A DNA stretch of 64,000 nucleotides, from the NCBI RefSeq assembly GCF_018139145.2, contig NC_059471.1:44260226-44324225 (forward strand), written 5' to 3'. Each line of letters begins with the position of its first letter. Positions within the stretch are counted from its first letter, which is position 1. The notes under the pieces were generated by a model that was given only the letters and a program-made list of their open reading frames with translations, had not been told where the DNA came from and made no database searches. Shown one piece after another: positions 27,548 through 41,100 of this stretch. The DNA comes from Gymnogyps californianus (lineage: Eukaryota > Chordata > Aves > Accipitriformes > Cathartidae). The position numbers and the translations under genes are program-made.

Positions 27548-27698
27548 AGCAATAAACCATGGTAAGCAATGCATTTCTGGGGGATTATTCCACTTCTCAG
27601 GTGGCTGAAGTCACTCAACCTTTAGCCTCGTATCTTTCAAGACATCTGAGAAGTGCAATAATTCCCCAGAAATGCACCGCCTGTCATGTCTTATTGCT
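27548..27698. repeat. Long stem-loop with 53-nt arms
   Basis: Arm 27548-27600 is the reverse complement of 27646-27698 at 44 of 53 positions with no gaps, around a 45-nt loop. The inner 31 nt next to the loop (27570-27600 / 27646-27676) match at 29 positions. Seven of the nine differences are transitions, so several would still pair as G-U in RNA. Possible identities are a miniature inverted-repeat transposon, a primary microRNA-like hairpin, or a local inverted duplication. I see no flanking duplication that decides between them and no known microRNA name I can attach. Confidence 0.7.
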
Positions 27699-30600
27699 TA
27701 ATTACTTTGTACTTATCAAGTAGTTGCTCTTTAAATGAATGCAGAAGCACAGTATGTTTTACAATTATGCTGTGTATAGGAGCAGTATAACACTGTTATG
27801 GCAAAACATAAAATAAGTAATTGTTACAGCAGAAGTACAAACTAAAGCTGCAGTACAAACTATGGTACAAACTATGTTGGGTGTAGAACACTATTATTCT
27901 GATAAGTATCTTGTATATGGTTAAGTAATGGGACATGTTCAGCTTTAATAAGGATGTAAAACAAGGACCAGAAGGAAAAGATACAACAGATAATGCAAAA
28001 CTAAACTCTAATTACAGAGTTTATATTCCTCTTGCTATTGATAGCTTTGGGAATACGTTAACATTTCTGAAACTAGTGAAATCACATTAGCAGTGATTCT
28101 AGTAATGAAAAAATGAGTCAAATGGTGAAGTGTGTCAGCAACAATGGGGAGAGACCACATATTGCTATTGATCTTCCAGAAAAGAAAGTGCCCGAAAATG
28201 GGGCAGGGAGAATAAAAAGCAGCTTTTACTTGCAGTAAAAGGAAATCCTGTTTGATTTTTTATGAAATCCTTAAAACTAAGATGTTATTCACAGTTGTGA
28301 GCAACAGGAAAGGATGTGGAATTGAAAAACTCTGTTTGCACAATTCCTATGAGAACTATTGTTGAAACCATCACAGCTAGTCACTGTAAGATCTCACTTC
28401 AGTTACTTACTGGAGTGGTTTCCATCCTTCCTTTCCTATGGCTAAAACAGGGTCCTCTGGAAGTAAGCGTTTATCTTAACTGGTGAAAAAAAGAAGCCAA
28501 GAGAGAGCTGCTCTGACTTCAAAGGCTAGATTTTATGTGTCTGACTATTTACATAAGTTTACAATCTAATTCTGAGCTACAGAAGCTCAGAAATGAAAAA
28601 TGAAAAAAATATTGGGAGCATGGATATGGATATCATGAGTTCAATATATGTTGAAAAACATCTATTTATGACAGAAAGCACCTTCACCTCCTGGTGCTGC
28701 TAAAAATAATGTCCATCTTTTTAAAGCAGAAAACATATGAACCCACATAACAAAATCTTCACAAGTTTGTCTGTTGAGTTTGGAGCCCTACCTGTCTAGG
28801 AGGAGCCACACACAAAGATTCAGCCAGCCCAGAAATTCTGTTGCAGTATATAGTACAGTAATTCAAAACCAAGGAAACACTTGACTGCCAGCTGAAACAA
28901 CTTACAAAGGTTTCATTCAAGGACAATAAGCTCAAAGACAGCCTTAATGATCTGGAAATCTGAAAAGATAAATTTAGCAATGTAACAAAATAATATTTAT
29001 TCACAACTGGTTTTGTCTGTGTTGTCTACACCATGTAAATAAACTATTATGGAGAGTAGATAAGATTGCTAATACTGATTGTCTCATTTAAAAGTGTTTC
29101 TTTATGCTAATGTAATATATTTAAATAACAGAACTATAATGCTTCCTTAAAGGAAAAATGTACGAAATTAAATTTTACTTTACACTTACCAAATATCTGC
29201 CTTACATTCCCTCATTTTAGCTTGCTGGCAAAATTGATGCTTGGGTCTGCTCCAAGAAGTCCTTCCCCCTTCAGAGAAGGAGTCCCACCCAAGGCAGCAT
29301 TGCAAAAGTGACCGACTGACAGACATATGACAGACATACAAATGTAAGTATGACATCTCAATGTTTCAGAGCAATTCTTCCTTCACATGGTATGTAAAGA
29401 AGCAAATCCCTTTTGGAGAAACAAGGCTGAATTTGGTTGAAATGAAATCCAAAACCCCTTCATTACCCTGATAGTATGTGACTCAAGGAAATCATAATAT
29501 ATAACACGTCATCTGTGAATCTATAGTATGTAACTATGAACCTGAAAGAAAATTGACTTGAAAGCTTCCACCCAAACTCATAATATAGCACTATCTCTGT
29601 CCATTGCAGCATAAAGATTAATTCATGTTCTAACAAGATCCTTCACTTTCTGCATCCACTTTGATGCTAGGAACTTATCTATTAATGCTGAATACTTGTA
29701 GTGAGAAATTTTAATACTCTGCTGTAGTAGAAAAAAGACTTCCCATGCTAGCATCTTAATTTTCTCGATAGTTACTGTCACTGCAACCCTTAATTTAGAG
29801 CACAGAATTGGCACAATGGTAAATTACGGTGCTCCTCAAAAGCTTCACCTTCCAACCCTGGCACTGCGATTGTGTCAGAATTTGAAAGAAGAAGAAGAGT
29901 TTATTTCTCAGTGAGTGTGATGTCACATTGAGCAAGAAGGAACACATGAAGTGAAGAGATTTGCAATGCCAGTGTGCTAGTTCAGAGCTTGTCACTCACA
30001 TTTGAATTTCTGGAGCATTGTTCTTGGCAATTTTTTAAATTTGTCACTTCAAACCTCCTTGAAAACAGCTAATAGGAGTGGTTCACTGAGTTGGCATAAT
30101 GTTGAATGTCATTTAGGTGTAGATTATATTTACTTCATCCACTTAGATGTCATCTGTTTTTATTAAAAAAAAAAGATTGCAAAGAGAAAATACTGCATAC
30201 AGAAGAGCACTAAGAAGGGATTGTCTTCTTGACTACTAGGGGATATATTCTGAACTGATCTTTCTTGGATGGTGATACCTTTTCATGCCTCAGGTAAAGA
30301 TATGGAGGGTAGGTCAGAGACGAAGCTATGTAAAAACTACAAATTTTTTTTCAAAGGCTGAGATAAAAATCGTTGAAGTACCTCATGAACATTGTTTAAT
30401 CAGCAAGAACCTCCAGAAATATTAAAAATCCAGACTGGGGCCATGCAAAAAGGTAGTCACAGAGGCAGAGAAGCATGATGTATCATCCCAGAGGATGGTA
30501 TCATTTGTATGTTTTCTGTGGACCTGAAAGGTCTTGTAACCCCCAGTATGAAAATGTTTAACTAATTAACCTACCTGGATTCCTCTCAGCTAGAGCCAAG

Positions 30601-32917
30601 ACTTTAATATACACCCTGTGAGTGACACAGACTATATTGAAATGAGGAAATTCAGAAGTAAGTACCCTAGCTTGTATTCTGACCGAAACATGCCAACACC
30701 TTTCTGCTTCTTGGTCCCCAGGAACATAGAAAGGGAATTCATTGCTCTCTCAGAGAAAAAAAATGCCAGGATGAGTAGGAGATCAAGACTCTGGCATGCA
30801 CAGCAACACATTTCTGCAAACAGATTGAGACGGCCATACAGCACTAGCTTTTTTTTCTGGCCTGTCAAGGGGCAGAGCAGGTTTCTTGGTCCACCTGGCA
30901 GCCAAAAGCTGAGAGACAGGCAGAGGAACAGACTCGATGGGCCTCCCTGTCAGTCAGCATTTACATACCTCAGGTCATCTGGCAAAAGTGCACATGCTCC
31001 TGCCTGCCCAGTTTGCAGATCAGAGTGTGAACTGGAGAAAGTAGGAGAATAGTGTCTCTGGGGTACTGCAAGAGTGAAGAAGGTGACAAGCATTGAAGTG
31101 GAAGAAGGCAGGGAAATCTGGGAGATATCTTGTTGGCATGGGGACGCTTGGAGTACTAAGATAAGAGAGAGTTAGAAGTTTAGAGGGAACCAGGGAATAG
31201 AAGGGCCAAGGGAAGCACTGGGTTGAGCAGCAGGTGTAGAGGGAGTGGATAAACTGAACTCTTTAATGGCTCCGTTTAAAGCGTGTGCTGCTGCTAAGAT
31301 TAATATAATTTTAACACTTCTGATGTGAATTTTGGAGCAAACAATGAACATTGTCTGCAGAAAAAAGTATTCTTTCCAGGAAAGTTGCTGTACTATCTTT
31401 CCAAGCAGAGGAAGTCAATTCTTCTTATCTTTTCCATCCAAACACTGAATGGAACTACCTCTGATCAAAAGAACGATTTGGATGAGGAATGTGGCAGTCA
31501 CATTTTAAAAACTGAGACAACTAAGGCAACAGATAAATACAAGGGAAAAGCTGAGTCAAATCAAATGCTGAAGTATTCATGGAAGATAAATAATTGAAGA
31601 ATAAAAATTGTACCTTGAGAAATTTGTTACAATATGGTAATTTGTACATCTAAAAAACCCCTACTGCAAACTGGAGTATCCTTCATCTCACTTGTGAGGC
31701 TTCTTCTTACAGTAATTTTATTTAACTCTTCCTTCATAAATTCAGTGCAGCATTTGTAAGCAACACACTGCAGAAAACTATCTTGTTACATTGTAAAATA
31801 AGTATACCAGTCCAAAAATCACAAAGGATGGTATTCTTTGTTTTCTTAATGGTAGATAGCAAAAAAATTTTTCCTAAAATATTCTGTATATAAGAGTAAA
31901 AACCTATTATCATTCCTGATGCCTCTAACCCAGTGGAATTCATGTTTTATAAATGAAATGTTAGATCTTATTTCTTTATTGACTGGCAAAAACCAGGTAA
32001 AATCCCAGAAGAATATCTACAGTACATCTTTTCTGACATGGGGCAATTGGCTGTTTCATTACAGGGAAATCAAACCAGATGTAACTTGATTCTTTATTAC
32101 CTTCTTGTAGGGCAGAAATGGATCAATCTTTGGAAACCAGTATGGATGATAATTTAGATGATAACTTGAAGAGAGCATATTTTAGTGTGTAAGGCCAGAC
32201 AAAATCATGAAATTTTGCTTTAGAGCATTTAAAATTTAGTGAAAGGCACTGCTGCATAATTCCAAGCATTTAAAATTTAGGGACACTTCGTCAATACTTG
32301 TAAAATAAATTTTTACAACATTTTATTTCATTATTACTTTTAAAGCACTTTATGGTGAGGGCTGGGAAATATTTAGTGTTGTATACAGGGCTGTTTTATA
32401 ATGGGTAAATTCACATGTTTTTCGTCCATGTTAGATAAGAATGACAATATATCCCCAGATCTCCTTATTTAGGGTGACTGCTTCTGATCTCTCTCTAGTT
32501 GACAAATCTGAACTGCTCACGCAGATTCCATCTGTAGTCAGTCAAGAGCAATAGGATTTCCAGATGGTGATTCAACACGTGTTTTAGATGTATTTCTACG
32601 GATGGAATGAAACCTGCTTTGGAGACCTTCCTTTTCCCTAATCCTTCCTAAGGTAGACTTACCTAAGTTTATAATTAAGCTTGAAAATTGGACTGTATAG
32701 CTAACTGGAAACTGTTAAAGTAAATGAGAAGTATCCCAGCTTTATTGATTCGTTTTTAATTACCTAACTATATAAAGAAAATACATGGCAAAAATAAAGT
32801 GATATTTACTACGTACTGACTGATACAACACTCAGCAGTACACAAGTAAAATGTGACATATCAACAGTTGGATTAGGTACATAAGCTTAATCATTATTAA
32901 AACATAATAAACTTTGC
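27699..32917. other. Unique stretch, no convincing gene
   Basis: About 5.2 kb of unique DNA. It includes the longest non-repeat plus-strand open frame of the window (30618-31052, 144 codons), which has no motif I recognise and ends in an arginine/proline/cysteine-containing segment where GC rises. Length alone is weak evidence. No splice sites or promoter are convincing. Confidence 0.45.
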
Positions 32918-33726
32918 TAACAGGAATCTCAAGAAGTTCAACAAAGGGAAATGCAAAGTCTTGCACTGGGGAGGAATAACACCATGCTCCAGGAATAACA
33001 CTGGCTACCAGCTGGAAAGCAGCTTGGCAGAGAAGGATCTGGAGGTCCTGGTGGGCACAAGTTGACTATTAGCCAGCAATATGCCTTCGCAGCAAAGACC
33101 AAGAACATCCTGCGGCTGCATTAGGAGGAGCGGTACCAGCAGGTTAAGGCAGGTGATTATTTCTGTCAGTTCAGCCCTGGTGAGAAACATCTGGAGTGAT
33201 GGGTCCAGTTCGGGGCTCTCCAGTATAAAAGACAGACATGGACTTACTGGAGCAAGTCCAACAAAGGGCCACAAAGATGATTAAGGGATTGGAGAATCTG
33301 ACGTGCAATGGAGAGGCTGAGAGAGCTGGGACCATTCAGCCTGGGGAAAAGAAGGCTCAGAGGGGATCTTATCAGTGTGTATAATAAATACTTGATGGGG
33401 GCAAGTAAAGAAGATGGGGGCAAGTAAAGAAGATGGAGGCAGTCTCTTCCCAGTGGTATCCAGTGAAAGGACAGGAAGCGATGGGCACAAACTGAAACAT
33501 AGGAAATTCCACTGAAACGTAAAAAAGACATTTTTACTGTGAGGGTGGTCAAACACTAGAAGAGGTTGCCTAGAGAGGCTGTAGAGTCTCCATCCTTGGA
33601 GGTACTGAAAACCTGTCTATACACAATCCTGGACACTCTGCTCTAGCTGATCCTGCTTGACCAGGAAGGTCAGACTAAGTGATCTCCAGATGTGCCTTCC
33701 AACCTCAGCCATTCTGTGATTCTGTG
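32918..33726 (+). mobile_element. CR1 LINE, 3' end (plus strand)
   Basis: The sequence follows the bird CR1 3' region: the end of ORF2 and the short 3' UTR, ending in two copies of the 8-bp tail ATTCTGTG (33711-33726). Conceptual pieces include the R-L-R-E-L-type and S-L-E-K-R-R-type blocks of the ORF2 C-terminus near 33310-33360, broken by stops and frameshifts, so the copy is dead. It is 5' truncated, as most CR1 copies are. A 19-bp internal tandem duplication lies at 33394-33431. Minus-strand open frames over it are shadows. Confidence 0.92.
33394..33431 (+). repeat. 19-bp tandem duplication inside CR1
   Basis: The unit GATGGGGGCAAGTAAAGAA occurs twice back to back. The related CR1 at 48143-48549 has only one copy, so the duplication arose in this insertion or its source. 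Confidence 0.85.
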
Positions 33727-34129
33727 TTATAAAACGTAAGGGTATTCATTCTCTTCACTGACCCCAAAGATGCGAAAAAGCACCAAGTCATAGCAAAAAT
33801 CAGAAAGAAACACTGTGTCTCGTTGAGTGGCCTGGTGTCTATACGTGATAACTCAGGTGAAATTACACAGCCTGTGGACTTAAATAGAGCCGTTATTAAA
33901 TGTATACCTTACACGTTATTGTCAGAGCTTTTACTATGCCCCAAACAGTAAAGGAATAAAGATGGGATCCATTAGATGAGCCTGTTTGGCAAGGGATTCG
34001 GCAATAGCTCAGTAAATAATGTTATTAACAAATACCAAACACTACAAAGCATACGCTTTGTAACCCAATCATGCTAATGAAAGAAACTTAGCCTGAACTA
34101 GAAAATGTCATTAAATACAGGACAGGAAG

Positions 34130-34325
34130 GAGTTAGGAATTAATCTAGTCCTTTCTTTTCCTCTGAGACAAGGTCAAGACCATACTTACCAGAAGTCTGT
34201 TTAAATTATTCTTGAAAATGTCCAGGTAAGGGGATTCCAGAGCACCTGTATGTAATCTGTTCCACATAGTTTCACTATCTTTATAGCTGGAAAGCTTTTT
34301 CCTGGTACCTATCTTCAGCAAGGAT
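34130..34325 (-). mobile_element. Ancient CR1/L3-type LINE 3' relic
   Basis: Read on the plus strand, the order of phrases matches the reverse complement of the old CR1/L3 3' end: failure-to-extend CTTGAAAATGTCCAGG, then GGGGATTCC, then TAATCTGTTCC, then TTTATAGCTGGAAAG. The copy is heavily diverged with no open frame. The boundaries are approximate. Confidence 0.65.
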
Positions 34326-34404
34326 AGCTCTTTACAGTAATCTTATATATTGGCAAACAATTATGATAGACATAACCACTCAGTAGTCTTCTTTTCTCTG
34401 TCTT

Positions 34405-34434
34405 CAAACAAACAAACAAACAAACAAACAAACA
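34405..34434 (+). repeat. (CAAA)n microsatellite
   Basis: About seven tandem CAAA units, readable directly. Confidence 0.9.
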
Positions 34435-35439
34435 CCCCAAACACTCAACCATTTTTCCCTATGCAATATTTTTCACTACAACTGCCATCATGCAATCTTC
34501 TGGCAGTTTATGATATCCCAGACATCATGCATGTATGACTGACTTACATATAGCAACAAGAAGGGGAGACAATGGAGAAATGACTGCTATGCCCCAGAAA
34601 AGGCTGTGGATTCATTAGGATGCAATCTTAAGGGCAGAACCAGCATATGGTGACTGAAGAACGAGGGAAGAACAAATTTTACTGAAATTAGCAGCAAATT
34701 TCAGGTAGTTTTTAATGTGCATCTTGGCTTGATAACAGCAAATGCAAGATCTAAAAACTGTCACAGTACTAAACCTTTTCTAGCTGTGGTGGATTAAGGT
34801 CTTTATTACACCTTTTCTAATAGCTAAAGGTCATCCAAGATTTATGCCTGCCCAAATATGAAGTTTTCTTATCCTGGGCTGTTAAAACTAGCAGTAGCTA
34901 ATATAGCCTGTATGTCTGCTCATTTTCAGCTCATTTAACAGAAGTCATGAATCCCATCTAAAATGAGCAAAACCAAAAAAAACAATGATGTGGTTTTTTC
35001 GGGAATTCAGTATAGTATTAGAAGCAACAGTGGACTTCAATATTTGAAACCTGAATTTTGCAGTGAAGTGCTTAACAGGTAGATTCTTCAGTCTTTTATA
35101 AATTGAAAATTTTCATTTAAAAAGTAGGATATAGGCATGACTTCTACATCTAAATTAGTACACCTCTGAATACTTTGCTTCAAAAAACCTCAGGTATTTC
35201 CAGTATCTTTTTTTAACAAATCACAATATAAATGAAGTCAGCGTTTTGCTAATTGTTACAAAGAACACAAAGAGCGGAGTTATTTCTCTATGATATTTTT
35301 CTGGGACCAGCAATCTCGTATTCTCTCTGTCAGCATGAAAACCCTTGATGTGATATTGAATTAAGACCTACCTTTTGACAGCCATCTTCATGTAATATTC
35401 AAACCCCTTTTCACCATCACAGGTACAGTACAAGCCTGA

Positions 35440-35690
35440 GATCTCTGCTTGAAGAAGATGGAGAAGTTGATTCATACCTTTGTCATGTCTAGGTTGGGCT
35501 ACTGCAATTTATTATTTTAGCTAAGTCAAGCTAAAATGCCTGCTTCAGCATCTCCAATTTTGTCAAAACATCAATTGCTACAAATCTACCCCAACTCAAT
35601 ACTGTTTATCAACCCACTTCTTTAAGTGTTTCCATTTACTTCTAGTAAAATATCACATTTATTTTAAAGGAAAGCTTTCAGCTGGAGAAC
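35440..35690 (+). mobile_element. Ancient LINE relic (L2/CR1-like reverse transcriptase C-terminal part)
   Basis: A plus-strand reading near 35468-35510 gives L-I-H-T-F-V-M-S-R-L-G-Y-C-N. This matches the widely shared LINE block (H-A-F-V-T-S-R-L-D-Y-C-N type) after the reverse transcriptase core. About 140 nt later a degraded S-K-I-S-H-L-type stretch stands where the usual H-W-L-P-V-K-Y-R-I block is expected. In-frame stops make it a fossil. Clade assignment (L2 or a related group) is uncertain. Confidence 0.5.
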
Positions 35691-35700
35691 CATACTAGTC

Positions 35701-37395
35701 TTGCTAATTTGCGCGTTTATTTAATAGACTAAATTTTGAAAGGGGCTTTCAAGGATGTAAGCATAAGCATTCACACATGTAAGTAATAGAGTTTATGCTT
35801 GCAAAGCCCATTTTGACAAAAGGGATTTGCTTCAGAAAATTCTATCCCGTGTGTAGGTAAGTGCTAGATCCATCACATGCGTGCAGAGATGACAATGTTT
35901 TTAAAATATATGAACAAATTTTTCCATGAGGAAAAAGTTTTGAGTACACCCATGGAGTCAGGCCTTTCAGAATTTGGCCTAGATTTAAAGTGGATTTTCT
36001 ACAGGAGGTACCATTGTTAAAGCAGCAATTTCAGGACAATACTGTCACAGCTCACTTCCTGTTTTAGTGGTTTTGAGGGAAGCAATCTGGTAGTTTGTAC
36101 CACTGTCTCAATTGTTTTTTTTTTTCCTCATAACCTTACTTAGCATAAATAGCTAAAAACAGAAGTGGAAACTGTGCTAATCTAAACCAATTTTCTGCAT
36201 GAAAACTGTAGATTTCTTCTCCTTATTTGTGCATATAACCTAATAAAGTGTTATTGAAATAGGTTGTTTCTTTTAGAAACACATCTGACATTGATAAAAG
36301 GACTCCAAGTGATGGGGAATTTACCATATTCTTCACTAATCCATTGCAAAGCTGATTGCCCTCACTGTTATAAATGTATATCTTGCATCTACTCTTTCAA
36401 CTGAAATCCCCTGCGGCTGCACGTTGGTTCAAGTAAGATGCCATGACTTGTGTAAGAGCTTAATACATCAATGACTGCTCCAAGTGCTGACAATACAAAA
36501 CGAGTGAGCTTTCCCCAACCATCAGATCAGATACAATAATCTTGTTACAGAACATTTATGCTTAAATTTAAATTTATAAAGCATTGCATAGGATTTTAAC
36601 CATGCTATTTCACTGACCATAATGGAAATTGTCTGACTGCATGCCCTACAAGCTGCTGATAAAATGTATGTGTTAGACACTAAGGGCAAGATATATGAAA
36701 TGAATTGGGTGCTGCTGTGCTGGGATTTGTAATGCCTAAACTTTTAAGCTGCTTGACTTCCTTTCTGCTATCAAGGTCCTGGATTAGATGGCCAAGACTC
36801 AGTGGGAATAACAGTATAAATCAGTGGGAGCACATAGCTGCCTCACAGCAGCCAGCAAGTTCTGTAGGAAGCCTCTATATTCTAGCCAAGATAAAGCTTT
36901 AGCTATTGCTAAAGAGGGAATATATATTGAATTACATTTCTGGCCACGGTTTAGCAGCTCACCCTGCAATTAGAAGGCACTAAAGATGCCTTCTGTACTT
37001 CAAAATCATGTGTCCGGGAGGTAAAGATACTTATCCCCTTCTGTGTGAGGGGATGAGGCAGAAGAAACACTTCAAGAGAAGGCAGTAAGGGTGATGGCTC
37101 TTTTACACAAGGGCTCCTAAGTTAAACCTCCTTTCCAGCGTGTGTGAAATCAGCAATCAGTTGCTTCCTCTGCCTGAAATAATTATACTCCCTACCACCC
37201 AAAAGATCAATCTAAGCACAGTAGACATCATCAAACTCTTTTCTGAACTGCATTGCAAAGTTGTGTATAGCTAGAATCCTCCAAATTCATTCCCTAAGCC
37301 AGGTCCCCAGCATGATGTTCCTGGCATCACCATTCTCTAATCCTCCGTCCCCAAATAAAGGTTTTAATCCCAAGTGCCACATGCCCCTCAGCCTT
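35701..37395. other. Unique AT-rich stretch, no gene seen
   Basis: No repeat or coding frame that I can support. Confidence 0.5.
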
Positions 37396-38100
37396 TCATG
37401 GAATCACTAAATAGTTGAGGTTGGAAGGGACCTCTGGAAGTTATCTGGTCCAACTCACCTGCTCAAGCACAACCACCTAGAGCTGGTTGCCCAGGACTAT
37501 GTCCAGATGGCTTTTGAATATCTTCAAGGAGGAAGACTCCACGGCCTCCCTGGGCAACCTGTGCCAGGGCTCGGTCAGCCTCACAGTAAAAAAGTGTTTC
37601 CTGATGTTCAAACAGAACTTCCTGTGTTTCAGTTTGTGCCCATTGCCTCTGGTCCTGTCACTGGGCACCACTGAAAAGAGCCTGGCTCCGTCCTCTTTGC
37701 ACCCTCCCTTCAAGTATGTGTACACATGAATAAGATCCCCCTGAGCCTTCTCTTCTCCAGGCTGAACAGTCCCAGCTCTCTCAGACTCTCCTTATAAACG
37801 AGATGCTCCAGTGCCTTCATCATGGCCCTTTCCTGGACTCTCTCATGTGTGTCTTGTACTGGGGACCCCAGAACTGGACACAGTACTCCAGGTGTGGCCT
37901 CACCAGAGCTGAGTAGAGGGGAAGGATCACCTCCTTTGACCTGCCAGCAACCTCCTAATGCAATCCAGGATACCATTTGCCTTCTTTGTGGCAAGGGTGC
38001 ATTGCTGTTTCATGTTCAGCTTGGTGTCCACCAGGAGCCCCAGATCCTTTTCTGCAAAGCTGCTTTCCAGGCGGGCAGTCCCCAGCATATACTGGTGCAT
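37396..38100 (-). mobile_element. CR1 LINE, 3' end (minus strand)
   Basis: Reverse-complement orientation of a bird CR1. From right to left the minus strand encodes the C-terminal part of ORF2 in three frames. These are a piece within 37927-38136 with K-D-L-G-L-L-V-D-T-K-L-N-M and [12 protein letters not shown], a piece within 37710-37994 with [15 protein letters not shown], and a piece at 37477-37725 with [19 protein letters not shown]. The short 3' UTR then reaches the left edge at GTTGGAAGGGACCTCTGGAAG. Two frame changes separate otherwise well-kept segments, so this is the best preserved CR1 in the window but is non-functional and 5' truncated. Confidence 0.93.
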
Positions 38101-41100
38101 TTCCCCTCGGCTGTTTCCATACTTCCTATTTCTCAAACTCCTGCATCATGAACAAGCAAGATGTGTTAGCCTCTTTGATCCTGGTTCTCTGAAGCCTTAC
38201 TTCTGAACTGTATTGGTTCCTGTTTCCAGGAAGCAGCTGCAGTACCACAACACCACAGAGCTAGGACCTCCTGTTCTGATGAGGTGAGGGGAAACGGGGA
38301 AAAGAGCCGAGACAGTGATAAGGAAAGAAATACAAAAATAATAATCTAGCACATCTGGCTGGATTGTTGGACAGGGAGACACAACTTATGCACTTCACAT
38401 AATATATCACCAGGAATACAAGTCACTTCATGCTCATATGTAAAAGACCTCACCACTAAGTACAACGGTTCTTTTCAGTTTTATCTCCTTCATTTGCTGG
38501 CCAATTTAATGCCAGATATAATATAATTATATATATAATTATATATAATAGAATTTTCAAAATATACTTCAAGAGTTATTTATAGATTTCATAGTAAATG
38601 GATTTTGTCTTAAAAAATCAAACATCCCTGAAGTACTCATCACCATAGGGGTCAAAAATTATGTTTACTCCTTTCACCACAGTTGCCATTCACAAAGAGA
38701 GCAACCTCTTCAAGAAAAGCCAGTGATCTGTACCCATATGTATAATATAAACACAGGAGTGTAACAGGATATTTCAAGGTTTGAATCACACAGAGGTAAA
38801 AAATTACAGTCCTGAGACAGAGACAGAGTTTCAAGTCCCTTGTCCCATGCCCCTAGTGTCTTTTTTAGTACTGCAGATATAACATTAATCACACAGTTAA
38901 ATTATAATTCAAAAGTGTGATCTAGTTAGGAGGAGCCAGAGCAGAAGTTAGGACACCTATTTACTATTTCAAATTCCATCATTTCTTTCCAAGTGAGCAA
39001 ATCCCAAAACATGTTTGTCTCAGAATTAGAATTATGTGTATCTATTTTTATTAATAAAAGAGATGTTACATGGTCAATAATTTACTGATTATAAATATTG
39101 TTGGTATTAAGAGGAAAGCAAGATATATCCTGACTGCATGATTTACATTTTGTGATAATTCTTTGAATGACTTCATTGTACTGAGTGTTTAACAAAGAAG
39201 CATTCACAGTGCACTACAATGTACATGGCTATAGTTTATGACCTGCTGGCATGAACTGAATAATACATATCTTATATAACGCTGGTCTAAAATATAATAG
39301 ATGTGCTCTTGAAACATAAGTTTGTAGGCTATTCTGTTAGACCCCTGGCTGGAGCCCTAGAAGTTTACACACAAATCTCATCATCACCTTATAGAGCTTT
39401 GCTGTTATATGCAGAAACTTATCTTGTCCTTTCTGTTTTGTACCTAAGAAGAAAGATTGAAATATGTTAACTTTTCCTGCTCTCATTATGTCTGGAATGT
39501 GACATTCACCCTTGCAAGTAGGCAAGAGGATCCAGTTAATGTTTAGCTCTAGGTAACATTACCAATTCTCTTACCTTACTTAACACGGAAAAACTGTTGT
39601 TCACTCAAGACGTTGACATGTGCTGATGACAGAGGGGTACCTTCTGAGGTATGTGGATTTCAGAATGGCTGCATTTCTTTTTGCAGAGTCTTGAGATTCT
39701 AAAAAGTCCTCATGGGGTATGGCAAAGGCAAAATTAAAGATTCCTGAAGTAACTCCGTAAAAGTATACAAGAAACTTAATAAATCATGTAGACTGCACTT
39801 TGGAGCAACAATCTCTAACATTTCTGGGAGGTGAGGGACCTCAAACAGCACCTCCAAAACCTATCACTAAGCTCAGCTTTATATTACTACGTTACACACC
39901 GAGGGAACTCTTTCTCCCTGTTTTTTAGTAATCTAACAAAGCATTTTTGTGTCTCTCAGCATTTAACATTCAATTTGTTAAAAGTCACTGAAGAAAAATA
40001 AAATGAAAAAGACATCAGTTAATAATGTACTCTTTAATGTTTCATCATCCCATGACTCTATGTTTCGCCATGTTGACCTAATTTGCCATGACAGGAACAT
40101 GGTCCTTGTTTCAGAATATTCCAAGTGTAGAAATGACTAAATCTTAGTGAGAATCATATGCTACCTTAGTGAACATAGTCATCTTTATTGACGTTATTTT
40201 AACTGTTTATAGTAAAGATATATCACTAAGAAGACACAACTATACTAAGTGGAACATGATTTATTTAGGTACCTAACATTTTAATTGCCCCAGTTAGGGG
40301 CTGATCCTTCCTCATACAGCACTCTGACATTCTTCTTACATCAGACCTCAATGTAGTTATTTAGTATCTTGCCAGATTAGGCAAAATTGAGCTGTAAATC
40401 CAAATTTTGTTAGGACTGTCTGACACTCTAAACAAATCTCACAATATAAACCTTCAACTGGAATAGGACAAGTAGGCTAGGAGGTTAGGACAATAATATA
40501 CCTCCCATCTACTGGTTATGTATTTAAATCCCTCCATATCTGTTGGCTGAATGATGAAAATCCTTGTGTGTTGACAGCAGTGGCTACTGCAGGAGTTTCA
40601 GCCATGGTAGACAGAAGTCCACATCACAAAACTGTAAGTAAAAGTGATCTAATACTGTAGCACTTAAAGATCTTAAATGAGAAGATAAGAACTGAAAGGC
40701 TGATAAAATTAAGCTTCTTTTTCACCTTCAAGACAGCCATCCCAAAACAAGATTGAGGCATTCTGGCATTATTGTGAGTAAGGTTCTATTTCCGTATTTA
40801 ATTATCCTGTGAATACAAAAGGGCCTATAGGAGTTATTACTATTAAGCGCCAACTCACAAATGCAAGAATTCAGAAAAGTGGAGGAGAAGGATGAGCAAA
40901 GTGGTGAAGATTTAGGTTAGATGTCAGATTGGAACATTCTGCTGAAATTATTGCAAAATACTTGCTGACAGAGAGAATAGTAAATCTAGCCAACTGCATT
41001 TATTAAAAGTATTCTCTATGCATTATTTATTTACAAATAATCACCTTCCAGATATTTAAGTATTAGAGAGACTCTGTTTTTCCCTAGAAACTTAATTAAT

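Noticed and set aside
33005..33556. Minus-strand open frames over the plus-strand CR1
   Set aside because: Antisense shadows of CR1. The sense strand carries the ORF2-like blocks.
37487..38206. Plus-strand open frames up to 109 codons over the minus-strand CR1
   Set aside because: Antisense shadows of the CR1 ORF2 C-terminus, which reads on the minus strand.
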